The translations under genes and the position numbers were made by a program. From contig CAZHGD010000028.1 in NCBI GenBank assembly GCA_964531735.1, positions 1 through 57,384 on the forward strand: 57,384 nucleotides of DNA, given 5' to 3'. The notes under the pieces are model-generated. The model was not told the origin of the DNA and did not search any database. It saw only the letters and a list, made by a program, of their open reading frames with translations. The stretch comes from CAZHGD01 sp964531735 (GTDB lineage Bacteria > Armatimonadota > UBA10988). Of the stretch, positions 23,872 to 35,500 are shown one piece after another; within the stretch, counting starts at the first letter, position 1; each line of letters opens with the position of its first letter.

Positions 23872-26800
23872 ATGAATCGCAGCATCGCTCGGGTCGCGGT
23901 CGTTCTCTGCTGTGTCACGGCCGCCTGGTCCGCGCCGACCGAGTCCGCCGACAGCATGTTCAAGCGAGCCCTCGCCTACTTCGACGAGCAGACCTGGGAT
24001 CGGGCCGCGACCCTGTTCGAGCGGTTCCTCGCCACTTACCCGACCGACCCGCGCGAGGCCGAGGCCGGCTACCGCGCCATCAGCGCGCGCCAGGCCTACG
24101 AGCGCAGCGGTGTGGCCGCGCGCTGGGCCGACTACTGCCGGACCCACACCACCGGCCTCTGGGCCGCCAAAGCGCGGCTGGCCTGGTGCCGCTCGCGCGC
24201 GTATACCGGTGAGTTGCCTTGGCCCAGGGCCAAGGAACTCCTCGACGAGGCGCTGGCTGCTTACCGGGCCGGCATTGCCGAGCGGACCATGTCGCCGGCC
24301 GAGCGGGATGTCTATGCCGAGCTGCTCTTGCAGGCCAGCCGCGCAGCATCGTGGTGGCCCAGCGGCCGCCGGACTGCACGCGCCGACGCGGAGAGCTACC
24401 TGAGGGCGCTGCTCGACCTGCGGCCCCGGCGCGGTCTGGCTGCGGCCGCCTGGTTCAGCTTGGCCGAGCAACTCCGCGGGCTGAAGGGGCGCGAGGCGGA
24501 GGCGGAGCAGTGCCTGCTGCGAGTGGTCCGCGAGTACGCCGACACGCCCAGCGCGCCTGAGGCGCTGGCGCGCCTGGCGGGCGAGGCACGCGCCGACGGC
24601 CGCACCGCGCTGGCTCGGGCCCGCTACAAGGAGCTGATGCGACGCTATCCAGGCCACCACTTCGCGCGCCGGGCGGCGCGATTCGTGGCCGAGATCGAGG
24701 CGCCAGTCGCCTACCTGAGCGCCTCGCAGACGCACCTGCCCGGGACGAAGGTGCCGGTGCGGATCACCGCGCGGAACCAGAACTCCGTCAAGCTGACGCT
24801 CTACTCGCACGACCTGATCGGCGCACTGGCAGAGGCGCGCCCGACTGACCGGCCAAGCGAACGCGACTGGCGCCGCCACCTGCGGGCCCTCAAGTCCTGG
24901 GAGGTCAACGTCCGCGCCGCGCAGCCGTACGACACGACCCAGAAGACCATCGAGCTCGATCCGCCGGCTAAGGGCGTCTATGTCCTGGCGCTGGGCGCCG
25001 ACACCAAGCGGCCGCAGTGGCGGTCGTTCACCATCACCTCGCTGGTCCTGACGACCTGCAGCAGCGCGGGTGACGCCGTTTGCTATGTTGCCGACCGCGC
25101 CACCGGCCTGCCCGCCGAGGGCGTGGCGGTCTCGGCCTACCGCGAACGCGAGCGCCAGCCTCCGGCCGTGGTCAAGCGCACCACCAACGCCGATGGGCTG
25201 TGCCGCTTCGCCGCGACCGATGTCGAGCGTGACAACACGCCCCTCTTCTTCCAGGTCATCGCGCAGCGCGACCGCGAGGTGGTGACCACCGCCGCGGTGG
25301 CAATGTTCCGACCGGAAGCCGGCCAGGGCCGGCTGGCCGGGCAGATCGTCACCGACCGGCCGCTGTACCGGCCCGGCGACACCGTCCGCTTCCGGGCCGT
25401 GCTCCGCCGACGGCAACACGGCCAACTGAAGTCGCTGGCTGGCCACAAGATCCGCGTCCAGGCCGAACTGGGCAGTGACAGCGAAGCCAAACTGCTCCTG
25501 ACCGCCGACCGCTTCGGCGCCGTGGTGGGCGAGTTCAAGCTGCCGTCTGGCGGGCGACTCGGCGTGGGTGGGCTCGAAGCCTGGCCCGTTCCGGATCGTG
25601 AACAAGAGGACGAGACACCCGACGAGATGCTCTCCACGGTGTTCCAGATTGAGGAGTATCGCAAGCCGGAGTTCCAGGTGGTGGTGGGCCAGCCCGCCGC
25701 GCCGCCGCGGCCGGGTGGCGGGGCCGCGGTGCCGGTCACCGTCACCTACTACCACGGCGGCCCGGTCGCCAACGCCGAGGTGCGCTATCAGGTCACGCGC
25801 AGCGAGTTGCCGCCGCCCTTCGAGCGGGAGCGGTGGTGGGCCCGCGTACCGCGCTACCGGCACCATTGGCCACGGGCCGGCGACGCGGGGGTCCGGGTGG
25901 CCCAGGGCACCGGCCGCACCGACGCCGTCGGCAAGCTCATGGTCGAGTTCGCCTGCGTCGATGACGCGCACGACTGGCAGTACCAGGTCACGGTGACCGT
26001 GGCCGACCCGTCGCGTCGCCAAATGGCCGCCAGCACCACCGTGGCGGTGGCGCACCAGGGCTTTGCGCTCGACGCACAGGCCAACGCCGCGGTGTTCGAG
26101 CCGAACCGCGAGGTGACCGTCACGGTCAAGGCAGCGACCGCCGAGCACCGGCCGGTCGCCACGTCCGTCTCGGCGATGCTCTACACGCTCGATCCCGCGC
26201 CGGCCCGGACGCCCGCCGCTGAGGAGGACGAGGCGTCCGACGACGACTCGGCCGACCACGCCTGGGTGCGCGGCCGGGCGGTCTGGGCACAGCCCCAGAC
26301 CGCCCGGACCGACGGCCCCAACGGGCAGGCCGCGATCACCTTCCCAGCGCCGGGCAACGGCTACTACGAGCTGGTGGTCACCGCGCCGGACACCGTCGAC
26401 CCGAAGACGACCGTGTCGACGACCACGCGGTTCTGGTCGGCCGACCAGGCCTGGAAGGGCGTCAACCAGAACACCACCGACCTGCGGCTGACCGCCGACA
26501 AGTTCAGCTACCAAGCCGGCGACACGGCGCATCTGCTGATCAACGCCCCGGTGGACCAGGGCGCCCTGTGGCTGGTCGTCGGCGGCGACGAGATCCTCGA
26601 CACGCAGGTCGTCCGCTTCAGCAGTCGCGTCTTCCGCCTCGACCTGCCCATCAAGGCCACCTACACACCCAACGTCTTTCTTGAGGCGCTGGTGGTCGGT
26701 CCCAAGGAGGTGTACCAAGCCGCGGAGGAGTTGCGCGTCTCGGCCGAGGATCGGCGGGTCAAGGTCAAGGTGACCGCCGACCGCAACACCTACAGGCCCC

Positions 26801-29463
26801 GCGCCCAAGGCGGCCTGACCGTTGAGACCACCGACGCCCAGGGCCGTCCGGTCTCAGCGCTGGTCTCGCTGGCCGTCACCGACCAGGCGCTGTACGACCT
26901 GGCTGACGATCATCCACAGGCCCTGTTCGACGCCCTCTACGCCGAGCGGCGCGACGACGAACTGCAACTCGAGTGCAGCCTGGAGCACCAGGGCGTGTAC
27001 GGCGGCCACGCTCTGGACGCCGGCCGCGAGAAGGGCCGCTATGGAGTACCCGGCGCGCCGACACCAGCCGGACCCGGCAAGCCCGGGGGCCCCGGCGAAC
27101 CGGGCCGGCCTGGTGACGCCATGCCCGGCGTGCCAATGGAGCCGAAGGCGGTGCCCAAGGCCGCCAAGGCCGCCGGCGGCACCTTCGCTGCCGAACCGCC
27201 GCCCCTCGTGGTGCGCGAGTTCTTCCCGGACAGCCTGCTGTGGCAGCCGCTGCTGATCACCGGCACCGACGGCAAGGCGACGGTGCCGCTGACCTTTGCC
27301 GATTCCGCCACCACCTGGCGCGCCGACGCCTGGGCCGTCACCGAGGACTCACGCGCCGGCGACACCGCGACCACCATGGTGACCAGCCAGGACCTTCTGG
27401 TACGCCTCCACACGCCGCGGTTCCTGACGCAGCTCGACTCCAGCGCCTGCACCGTGGTGGTCACCAACAAGACCGACCGCCAGCAGCAGGTGGCCATCGA
27501 ACTCGACCTGCAAGGCGTGCTCCTGCAGGGCGAGCGCACCGGCTCGCTGGTAGTGCCGGCCCGGGGCGAAGCGCGGCTCGACCGCCTGGTGCAGGCGGTG
27601 GATCCGGGGCGCGCCACGCTACAGGTCACCGCGCGCGGCGCCGACGACGGCGATGCGGTCCGGCAGCACCTGGACGTCGTGCCGCACGGCGCCACCCGGT
27701 TCGACTCGCGCGTTGGCCGCCTCGACCAAGCGGGCGCCACCGAGTTCACGCTCGACCTGCCGGCGACGCACCGGCCGGGCACGGCGTCGCTGACGGTCAA
27801 CGTCGCGCCCAGCCTGGTCGCCTCGCTGCTCGACGGTCTGCCGTACCTGCTGCACTACCCGTATGGCTGCACCGAGCAGACCACCTCGCAACTGCTCGCC
27901 GCCGTTCGGGTCGCCCGCGTGCTGCGCTACGTGCAGCCCACGACCGCGCCGCTGACAGCCTACCCACAGCCGCCGGCACCGCGCCGCAGCGGCCGCATCC
28001 CGCCGCCGCCGGGCATGGCGCCGGAACGGGTCTCGCCCGCCAGGCCGGCCACCGTGCCGCCGGCCTGGCAAGCCCGGAAGATCGACGAACTGCCCACGAT
28101 CGTCGCGGCCAGTCTGCTCAAGCTGCGGGCAGCCCAGAACCGCGACGGCGGGTTCGGCTGGTTCCCCGGCATGGAGTCCGACGCGTGGATGACCGCCTAC
28201 GCGCTCCAGGGCCTGGTCGAGGCCGCCGACGTCGACTATGACGAGGCCCGCGGGCCGGCCTGGGCGGCCGTACGGTACCTCACCGCCCACCTGGGCGACC
28301 TGCAGCACAGCGGCGATCTGGCCGCCCTGGCGGCGTGGGTGCTGGCCGAGGCGGCCGCGCATCGGCTGGCACCACCGGCGGGCAAGCCGCTGGCCGAGCT
28401 GCTGGAGCGCGTCTACGCCCGCCGCGGCAAACTCGGCAACGGCGCGCGCGCCTTGCTGGCCATGGCCATGAAGCGCCACGGGCGCGACGAGCCAGCTCAG
28501 GTGCTCTGGCGCAACCTGCAGACCTTCCGCATCGAGACCTCGGACGGTGCGCACTGGAACCAGCACCGCTGGAGTTCGCGCTGGTGCGACGACCAGGTGA
28601 CCGCCACGGCGCTGGCCCTGCACGCCGGTCTGGCCGTGGAGCCGAGCAACCCGCTGCTGACCAAGGCTGCGCGTTGGCTGCAACTCAACCGCACCGGCAA
28701 CCAGTGGGCCAACACCTTGGAGACGGCCACGGCCATCGCGGCCCTGGCCCGTTACGCCGACCTGCAGCAGGAGCTACGCTCCACCTACCAGCTCGCCTTG
28801 ACGGTGAACGGCAAGCCGGTGAAGTCCTGGTCGGTGGGTCCCGCCAATGCGTTGACGCTGGACGGTGTGGTCCGCATCGACCCGGCGCTGCTGGTCGCCG
28901 GCGACAACCGCATCCGCCTGGAGCGACAGGGCGCCGGTCCCGTCTGGTACAGCGGCTGGCTGGAGTATGCCACCAACGAAGAGCCGATCCGCGGCGCCAG
29001 CGCGCACCTGGGTGCCCAGCGGACCTACTACCGCGTGACCCCGACCAAGGATCCCCAGACCGGCCGAGCGAGCGAGAAGCTGGCCCCGTTGGCCGACGGC
29101 GAGACGCTGCCGTCGGGCGAGGTGATCGAGGTGGTGCTGAAGATCGCCGCCGACAACACCTTCAGCCACGTCTGCGTGGCCGATGCCAAGCCGGCGGGCT
29201 GCGAGGCCGAGGACCGCACCTCCGGCGGTACCTGGGGCGAGACCTGGCTCTACCGCGAACTGCGCGACCGGGAAGTCACCTTCTTCTGCCAGCGGCTCCC
29301 GCAGGGCGAGCTCACCGTGCGCTACCGGCTCCGGGCGGAGACGCCCGGTGTCTTCCACGCGCTGCCGGTGCGCGCGTTCTCGATGTACCGCGATGATGTG
29401 CGGGCGCTGAGCGACGAGGCCCAGGTGCGCGTGGGCGAACGGGCCGCGCCGCCGCCGGGTTGA
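23872..29463 (+). CDS. Alpha-2-macroglobulin family protease inhibitor with intact thioester
   Basis: A 1863-residue secreted or periplasmic protein. It has a signal peptide (about 1-21), a TPR-like helical region (30-280), macroglobulin domains including the MG2 motif T-D-R-P-L-Y-R-P-G-D-T-V near 490, the A2M domain beginning near 1113 (R-E-F-F-P-D-S-L-L-W, then T-W-R-A-D-A-W), and the thioester site G-C1333-T-E-Q in the helical thioester domain. Bacterial A2Ms trap proteases when a bait region is cut; the bait position (about 1057-1107) here holds a short collagen-like Gly-X-Y stretch. No lipobox is seen, and pbpC, its usual partner in proteobacteria, is absent. GGTGGAG precedes ATG 23872; GTG 23860 is an alternative. 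It lies tail to tail with a giant metalloprotease gene. Confidence 0.95.
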   Translation: MNRSIARVAVVLCCVTAAWSAPTESADSMFKRALAYFDEQTWDRAATLFERFLATYPTDPREAEAGYRAISARQAYERSGVAARWADYCRTHTTGLWAAKARLAWCRSRAYTGELPWPRAKELLDEALAAYRAGIAERTMSPAERDVYAELLLQASRAASWWPSGRRTARADAESYLRALLDLRPRRGLAAAAWFSLAEQLRGLKGREAEAEQCLLRVVREYADTPSAPEALARLAGEARADGRTALARARYKELMRRYPGHHFARRAARFVAEIEAPVAYLSASQTHLPGTKVPVRITARNQNSVKLTLYSHDLIGALAEARPTDRPSERDWRRHLRALKSWEVNVRAAQPYDTTQKTIELDPPAKGVYVLALGADTKRPQWRSFTITSLVLTTCSSAGDAVCYVADRATGLPAEGVAVSAYRERERQPPAVVKRTTNADGLCRFAATDVERDNTPLFFQVIAQRDREVVTTAAVAMFRPEAGQGRLAGQIVTDRPLYRPGDTVRFRAVLRRRQHGQLKSLAGHKIRVQAELGSDSEAKLLLTADRFGAVVGEFKLPSGGRLGVGGLEAWPVPDREQEDETPDEMLSTVFQIEEYRKPEFQVVVGQPAAPPRPGGGAAVPVTVTYYHGGPVANAEVRYQVTRSELPPPFERERWWARVPRYRHHWPRAGDAGVRVAQGTGRTDAVGKLMVEFACVDDAHDWQYQVTVTVADPSRRQMAASTTVAVAHQGFALDAQANAAVFEPNREVTVTVKAATAEHRPVATSVSAMLYTLDPAPARTPAAEEDEASDDDSADHAWVRGRAVWAQPQTARTDGPNGQAAITFPAPGNGYYELVVTAPDTVDPKTTVSTTTRFWSADQAWKGVNQNTTDLRLTADKFSYQAGDTAHLLINAPVDQGALWLVVGGDEILDTQVVRFSSRVFRLDLPIKATYTPNVFLEALVVGPKEVYQAAEELRVSAEDRRVKVKVTADRNTYRPRAQGGLTVETTDAQGRPVSALVSLAVTDQALYDLADDHPQALFDALYAERRDDELQLECSLEHQGVYGGHALDAGREKGRYGVPGAPTPAGPGKPGGPGEPGRPGDAMPGVPMEPKAVPKAAKAAGGTFAAEPPPLVVREFFPDSLLWQPLLITGTDGKATVPLTFADSATTWRADAWAVTEDSRAGDTATTMVTSQDLLVRLHTPRFLTQLDSSACTVVVTNKTDRQQQVAIELDLQGVLLQGERTGSLVVPARGEARLDRLVQAVDPGRATLQVTARGADDGDAVRQHLDVVPHGATRFDSRVGRLDQAGATEFTLDLPATHRPGTASLTVNVAPSLVASLLDGLPYLLHYPYGCTEQTTSQLLAAVRVARVLRYVQPTTAPLTAYPQPPAPRRSGRIPPPPGMAPERVSPARPATVPPAWQARKIDELPTIVAASLLKLRAAQNRDGGFGWFPGMESDAWMTAYALQGLVEAADVDYDEARGPAWAAVRYLTAHLGDLQHSGDLAALAAWVLAEAAAHRLAPPAGKPLAELLERVYARRGKLGNGARALLAMAMKRHGRDEPAQVLWRNLQTFRIETSDGAHWNQHRWSSRWCDDQVTATALALHAGLAVEPSNPLLTKAARWLQLNRTGNQWANTLETATAIAALARYADLQQELRSTYQLALTVNGKPVKSWSVGPANALTLDGVVRIDPALLVAGDNRIRLERQGAGPVWYSGWLEYATNEEPIRGASAHLGAQRTYYRVTPTKDPQTGRASEKLAPLADGETLPSGEVIEVVLKIAADNTFSHVCVADAKPAGCEAEDRTSGGTWGETWLYRELRDREVTFFCQRLPQGELTVRYRLRAETPGVFHALPVRAFSMYRDDVRALSDEAQVRVGERAAPPPG
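27050..27140 (+). repeat. Collagen-like Gly-X-Y stretch in the alpha-2-macroglobulin bait region
   Basis: Within the reading frame, glycine recurs about every third residue with proline-rich X-Y pairs (G-V-P, G-A-P, then G-K-P-G-G-P-G-E-P-G-R-P-G-D), followed by K/A-rich sequence. It lies just before the A2M domain, where the protease-sensitive bait is found in this family. Confidence 0.6.
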
Positions 29464-29483
29464 GCGCGGCCGCCGACCGCCGT

Positions 29484-29499
29484 CACCGGGCGCCCGGTG
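29484..29499. terminator. Palindrome between two convergent genes
   Basis: CACCGGGCGCCCGGTG is a perfect 16-base palindrome between the convergent ends at 29463 and 29514. It could stop transcription in both directions, but no T run follows on either strand. Confidence 0.3.
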
Positions 29500-29513
29500 C
29501 GTTGCGGCGCTGG

Positions 29514-32500
29514 TCAGGGCAGCGTGAACCAGCGCACGGCGCGCACCGTGGCCTCGTCGGCATCAACGGCGGTGACCTCGATCAGGTAGCTCCCTCGCGG
29601 CACGCGGCGACCGTCAGCATCACAGCCGTCCCAGTGCAGCGCGAGTTGGCCCGCACCGGCGTCGACCGGCGCGAGCCGGCGCACCAGACGGCCGCCGGAG
29701 CCTGTGATCTGCGCGGTCACGCGCGCCGGTGAGGACAAGCTCAGCACCACGGCGATCGTGCGGCCCCGCGTCGCGGCCGTGGCGAGGCTGGCGATCTGCA
29801 CCCGGTCGCGGTTCCCGTAACGCGCGCTCAGCGTGAAGCGCCGCTCTTCGCCTCCCGCAGCGGCGGACCACCGGTACGCCCGGCGCGTGTTGAGCTGCAC
29901 GGTCCGCCCGGTCTGCGAGTCCGCGAGTTCCAGCAGCAGGCCGCGGGGCAGTTGCCGCAGCAAGCCGGCCCAGGTCAGCGACACCTCGCCCGCCCGGCCG
30001 GACCGGACTACCACGGCCCAACTCAGTTCGCCGCTGTCGCGCGGCCGCAGCACGCCCGCGGCGCGCGAGCGGCCGTCGGCCGCCGTGACCTCGACATCGC
30101 ACGAGGCTGCTCCCTCGCCCGGTGGGCGTTCCACGGCCAGTGCGCCCGACAGCCCGCCGGCGCAGCCCACGAAGCCAGGGCGACCCGCCTGGCCGTTCTG
30201 CGTGGCCGCCAGGCGCACGGTCCAGTCTCGTGAGGCCGCTTGAGCCACCTGGCGCCGCACTGCCCCGGTCGGCGGCGGCAGGACCAGCGACACCCCGTCG
30301 GTCAGGGCCAACACCCACAGGCCGGACATCCGCGGCACGACGGCCACGCCCTGATCCACCGCCACCAGGTTCGGGTCCATGACCAGCGCGTAGTCCGCCG
30401 ACGACGCCCGCCACAGCCAAGCATACGGCGCCAGGGCCGTGGACCATAGGCTGCCTTCGGCCAGGTTGCCGACCAACTTGCCGTCGACCAGCACGCCGAT
30501 GCGCGCCGTCGCCCAAGGCAGGTCCTGGGCAAACGGGTTGCCGATGGCATTCCAGCCACGACGCAGCGCGATGCTGACGCTACCGCTCGGCGGTTGCTCT
30601 CCGGTCAGCCGGTAGCGGAACGTGGTGCCGCTGGCCAGCCAGAAGCCTTGGCCTCGCTGCGGCGCTGCGTTGTTCGGCCACGACGTGTAGGCGCCGAGCG
30701 ACGAGTCCCAGCCTCTGGCCGCCACGCCGGCGGTCGCCAGCAGCCCGGCAAAGCTCTCGGGGTCCGCGTTGAGCGGCAGGCTGACGAACTGCACGCCGGA
30801 CACCACGTCCAGGTCGCAGTAACTGGCCGCCGTCAGATCCACCGGTGCCAGGGCGGTCCCGTCCTGACGGAGGCGCAGCGCCCAGCGGCCGGGCTGGGTC
30901 GCCGTCAGGCGGAGAACCACCTCGCCGTTCTCGCCGGTGGGCTCGGTGTCCTCGGCCAGCGTCAGCGCGCCGCCTGCGGTGAGTGGCTGTCCGTCACCCT
31001 CGCTGGTGTCGTCTGACGCCTTCACCAGCACTTGCCGGCCGCCCGCCGGCAGGCCCTCGATGGTCGCGCCGCTGGCATCACGGAACGTGGCGGTGACCGT
31101 CGCGGCTTGCTGCCCGTCGGCGGCAATCCGCGCCGGCGAGATGGCCACGGTCGAGCGCGTGGCGCTGACGGCCCGCGGCGTGAACTCGCCCGTGATCCGG
31201 TAGGTCGTTTGGTCCACCGCCACTTGGCAGGTCACCTTCTGCGGGCGCGTCGCGGTGGCGGACCAGCGCAACTCGCCACTGGCGTCGGTGCGGTCCGCCT
31301 GCCAGGTCAGTGACGGCGGCGCCTGCGGCCGGCCGGCCTCGACCGTGATCTGGATGCGGTCCCGACCGACGTCGGCCACCGGCTGGCCCTGCGCATCGAG
31401 CAGCCGCAACAACAGGACCACGGCGCTGGTGCCATCGGCCGTAGCGGACGGCACCGGCACGGTCAGGCTGCTCCTCGATGGGTCGGCCGCGGTCGGTCCG
31501 AAGGTAACGCTGACCGCCTGACCGACGGCCACGCCGTCGACCGTCGCCCTGAGCCGCACCGTCTGCACCGCGGCGCTGGTGACGGTGGCTGTGGTACTGC
31601 CGTTCGCGTCGGTCGGTGCCGTCGCCTGCTGGATGGTCACGCCGCTCGCACCATCCGCGCTGACCACCACCCGATTCGCCTCGATGCCCGGCAGCGGCAC
31701 GCCGTCACTGCCCTTGGCGCACACCGTCAGCGTCACAGCGTCGGCGCCATCGGCCTTCGCCTGCGGCCTCGACGCCGTCAGAGCGGACTTTGCACCGTCC
31801 ACGGGACTCGTCACCTGCACCGTTGCCGTCGAGGTGTTGTCTTGCGGCACCGGATCGAACGTGTCGCCAGTGGCCGTGGCCGTGTAGTCCCAGGTGCCGG
31901 CCGCCTTGGCCGTGACCAGCACCTCGACACAGGCCGTGTAGCCAGGATTCATTGGCGGCACGGTAACGGTCAGGACCTGCCCACTGACGGCCACCTGGAC
32001 GCCGGACGGGGTCGCCGTCGGCGTGGACTGGTAGGCCAGCCCATCCGGCAGCACGGCGCGGATGGTCTCGTTCACCGCATTGCTCGGGCCGTGGTTGCCC
32101 GCCATGATCGTGTATCCCGCCGTGCCGCCGATCTTGACGTTCGGCGTATGGCCGACGACCCACGCCGTGATGTCAGCACGGGTGATCAAGGCGTCGGTGT
32201 CGACCGCCGTGTTGTTGCGGGTGACCGGGTCGGCGCTGCCCGCTGCCGGCTTGACCGCTGCCGTCACGGCGATACTGCCCGTCGCATGAACCGACGCGAT
32301 GGTCTGCACGCCATAGGTGATCGCGCTGCCCGCCGGGAGCGACACGGTGTCGTGGATGTCGCCGAGTCGGCCTGAGGAGTAGCCCGTAGCGCCACCGGTG
32401 GCAGTCGCGCCGGACTGCACAACCCAGCACGCCGCCGGGAAGCACACCTCGACCGCCACGCCGGCCAGGGCGGCACCGCCAACGTTGACCACCAGCACGC

Positions 32501-35500
32501 TGTAGGTCGCGCACCCGCCGGCCACGACGGCGGTCTTGCCGTCGCTGATACTGATCTGTAGCGCGTCACCGGGCTCCAGCGCGGTGACGGTGTCGCTGTC
32601 GGTGGCGCTGTTGTTGGCCGGATTGCTGTCACTGACACCGGCGGACGGGCTGGCCGTGACGGTGTTCGGCAGCGTGCCGCTGGCAGCCAGAGCCAATCTG
32701 GCGCAGATGTGCAGTCGAACCAGGCCGCCCGGCTGGAAGTTGGCCGCCAGACTCCCGGTCCACGAGCCGCTGCCGTTCGCGCCCGGCAACTCGGCGAGGT
32801 GCGCCTCGGAGATCTGGTAGGTGGCGTTCGTCAACGATGCCGGCAGACTGTCCGCGATGGTGACCCCGTTGGCGGCGACGCTGCCGAGATTGACGACGAT
32901 CACCTCATAGCCGACCGCACTGCCCGGCGCGACGGTGGCCAAGCCGTCGTCCACCGAGACCGACAGGTCGACGCCCGCAGTCCGGGCTGGCGTGAAGCTG
33001 ACCGTGGCGGTCTGGGCGATGGCCACACCGGCGATGGTCACCGAGAAGCGCACGGTCTGAGCCACGGTGCAACTGGCGCTGGCCGTCGTGTAGCCGTAGC
33101 CGTCGGTGGCCACCGTCGGCTGTGTGATGGTGACGCCGCCGGCCGGCTCCGCGGCGATCCGGATCTGGCCGGCACCAACGCCGGCCAGCGGCTGGCCACT
33201 CGCGTCGCGGGCCGTAACGACCAAAGTGGCCTGGTTCGCACCATCAGCCGGCACTTGCTGCCAGCCCACGGCAAGCCGCGACTGCCCCGCGCTCGGCCCG
33301 GCCGCCGCCATGGTCAGGCTGGCGGCGGCGCTGTTGTTGGCAGCGGTGTGGTCAGGCGTGGTGCTGGCCACCGTCACCGTGTTCGTCACCGTCCCCACGG
33401 CGCGGGCCTCGGCCGTCACCTTGAGTACCGCGGTCTCGCCGGCTGCCAGCGAGGCGATCGTGTCGTTGATGGTGTTGCCGGTGTTGCTCAACCCAACCGT
33501 CGGGCCGCTGAGCTGCGCTTGCGTGCCGAACGCCAACGCCGCGGGCAGCGCGTCGGTCAGGCAGACGCCGCCGGCGTCACTCGGACCGTTGTTGGTGACC
33601 GAGATGGTGTAGGCGACCGGGCTGCCAACGGTCACCAGGGCGCTGTCGGTGGTCAGTCCCACCGCCAAGTCGGATTCCGTGGTCAGGTCGTCCTCGTCCG
33701 TGGCGCTGTTGTTCGCGGGGTTCGCCTCGGTCACGCCGCTGGGCGCGGCAACCGTGACGGTGTGACGGAACGTGCCGCTCGCCGACGACGCCACCGTGCC
33801 GCGCACCACATAGGTGATGCTGGCGCCGGCGGGCAGGTCGACGACCTGGTTCAGCAGGCCGCTGCCGGCGGCCGTGAAGCCGGTGGCGCCGCCGGTGCCG
33901 GTGGCGGTGTGGCTCACGCCGACCAGGGCTGGCGAGCAGGCACTGCTGACCGTCGCGCCGCTAACGCCGGTGCCGCCCTGGTTCGCGACCACCACTGTGT
34001 AGGTGACGGCCGTGCCCGCGGTGACCGCCGTCTGTCCGTCGGTCACGGTCGCCGACAGGTCGGGGCCACTGACGAACGTCACCGAGGCCGTCTGGGTGAT
34101 GGTTACTCCGGACACCACGGCCGTGAAGCGGACGGTCTGCCCAACCGATCCGGCAACGCTGGCGGTCGTGCTCCCGCCGCTGTCGGTCGCGGCCGTCGGC
34201 TGGACCACGGTGACACCACTCGCGGCGTCGCTGGTCACCTGCACCTGGCTGGCCGGCAGGCCGACCAGCGGATTGCCGTAGGCGTCCTTCGCGGTGACCG
34301 TCAGGGCGACGTGGTCCGCACCCGTGGCGCCGGCCGTCGCTCGTGCGGCCACCAGGCCCGACTGCGTCGCGTCCGCAGGACCGGCCACGATGGAGCCGCT
34401 GGCGGTCGCGGTGTTGTTCGTACTCACACCGTCGGTGGTGCTGCTGCTCACGGTGACGGGGTTGCTCAGCGCGCCGGCCGTGCGCGCTTGGGCCACCACC
34501 TTGACCACCGCCGTGGCGCCGGCGGCGAGAGTCTCGATGGTGTCGGTGACGGTGTTGCCACTGCTGCTCAGCGCCAGGGCCGGGCCGCTGGTCTGCGACT
34601 GCGAGCTGAAGGCGACCGACGCCGGGAGCGCATCGACCAGCGACACGTGGCGGGCATCGCTCGGACCCTGGTTGTGCACCTGGATCGTGTAGGTCAACAA
34701 GCTGCCCGCCGCGATGCTGCTGCTCGACGCCGACACGCCGACGGCCAAGTCGGCTTGCGGCGTCAGCGTGTCGGTGTCCGTGGCCGCGTTGTTGGCCACG
34801 TTCGTGTCGGTCACGCTGAATGGCATCGTCACCGTGGCGGTGTTCGCGACCGTGCCCGTGGCGCCGGAAGCCACCGTGGCGTGTACCGTGTAGGTCACCG
34901 AACTGCCGGCCGGCATGTTCAGCAGGTCTGCGATGTCGCCGGAGCCCGCAGCCGTGAACCCCGTTGCGCCGCCGGCCGCCACGGCCGTATACGTCACGCC
35001 GCTCAGGCCGGCCGGAAACGCGTCGGCGATCAGGATGCCGGCCACCTCGCCGCTGCTGGCATTGGTCGCCACCACCGTGTACGTCAGGGCGGTGCCCGGC
35101 GTTGCGCTCGACGCGCCGTCGGTGATGCTGACCCGCGCGTCGCCGCTGGTGATCGGCGTCAGCGTGTCGGTATCGGTCGCCGTGTTGTTGGTCAGGTTGC
35201 CATCGGCCACGCCCGTGGGCGCCGTCACGCTCACGGTGTCGGCCAGGCTGCCGGTGGCGCTGCCACTCACGGTCGCCTGGACCGTATAGGTGATACGGCT
35301 TCCCGCAGGCAGGTTCACCGTCTGGCTCAAGTTGCCGCTGCCGCTGGCGGAGAACCCGCTCGCGCCGCCGCTGCCGACGGCCGTGTAGGTGACACCGCTG
35401 AGCACCGCCGGGAAGGTGTCCGTGACCGAGGCCCCGACGGCGTTGCCCGCGCCGTCGTTGCTGACCTGAATGGTGTACGTAACGGCGCTGCCCGCCGCCA

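Noticed and set aside
23290..26808. A 1172-codon minus-strand frame opposite the alpha-2-macroglobulin gene
   Set aside because: Low-complexity composition, no recognisable motif, and fully opposite a gene with clear domains and thioester site.
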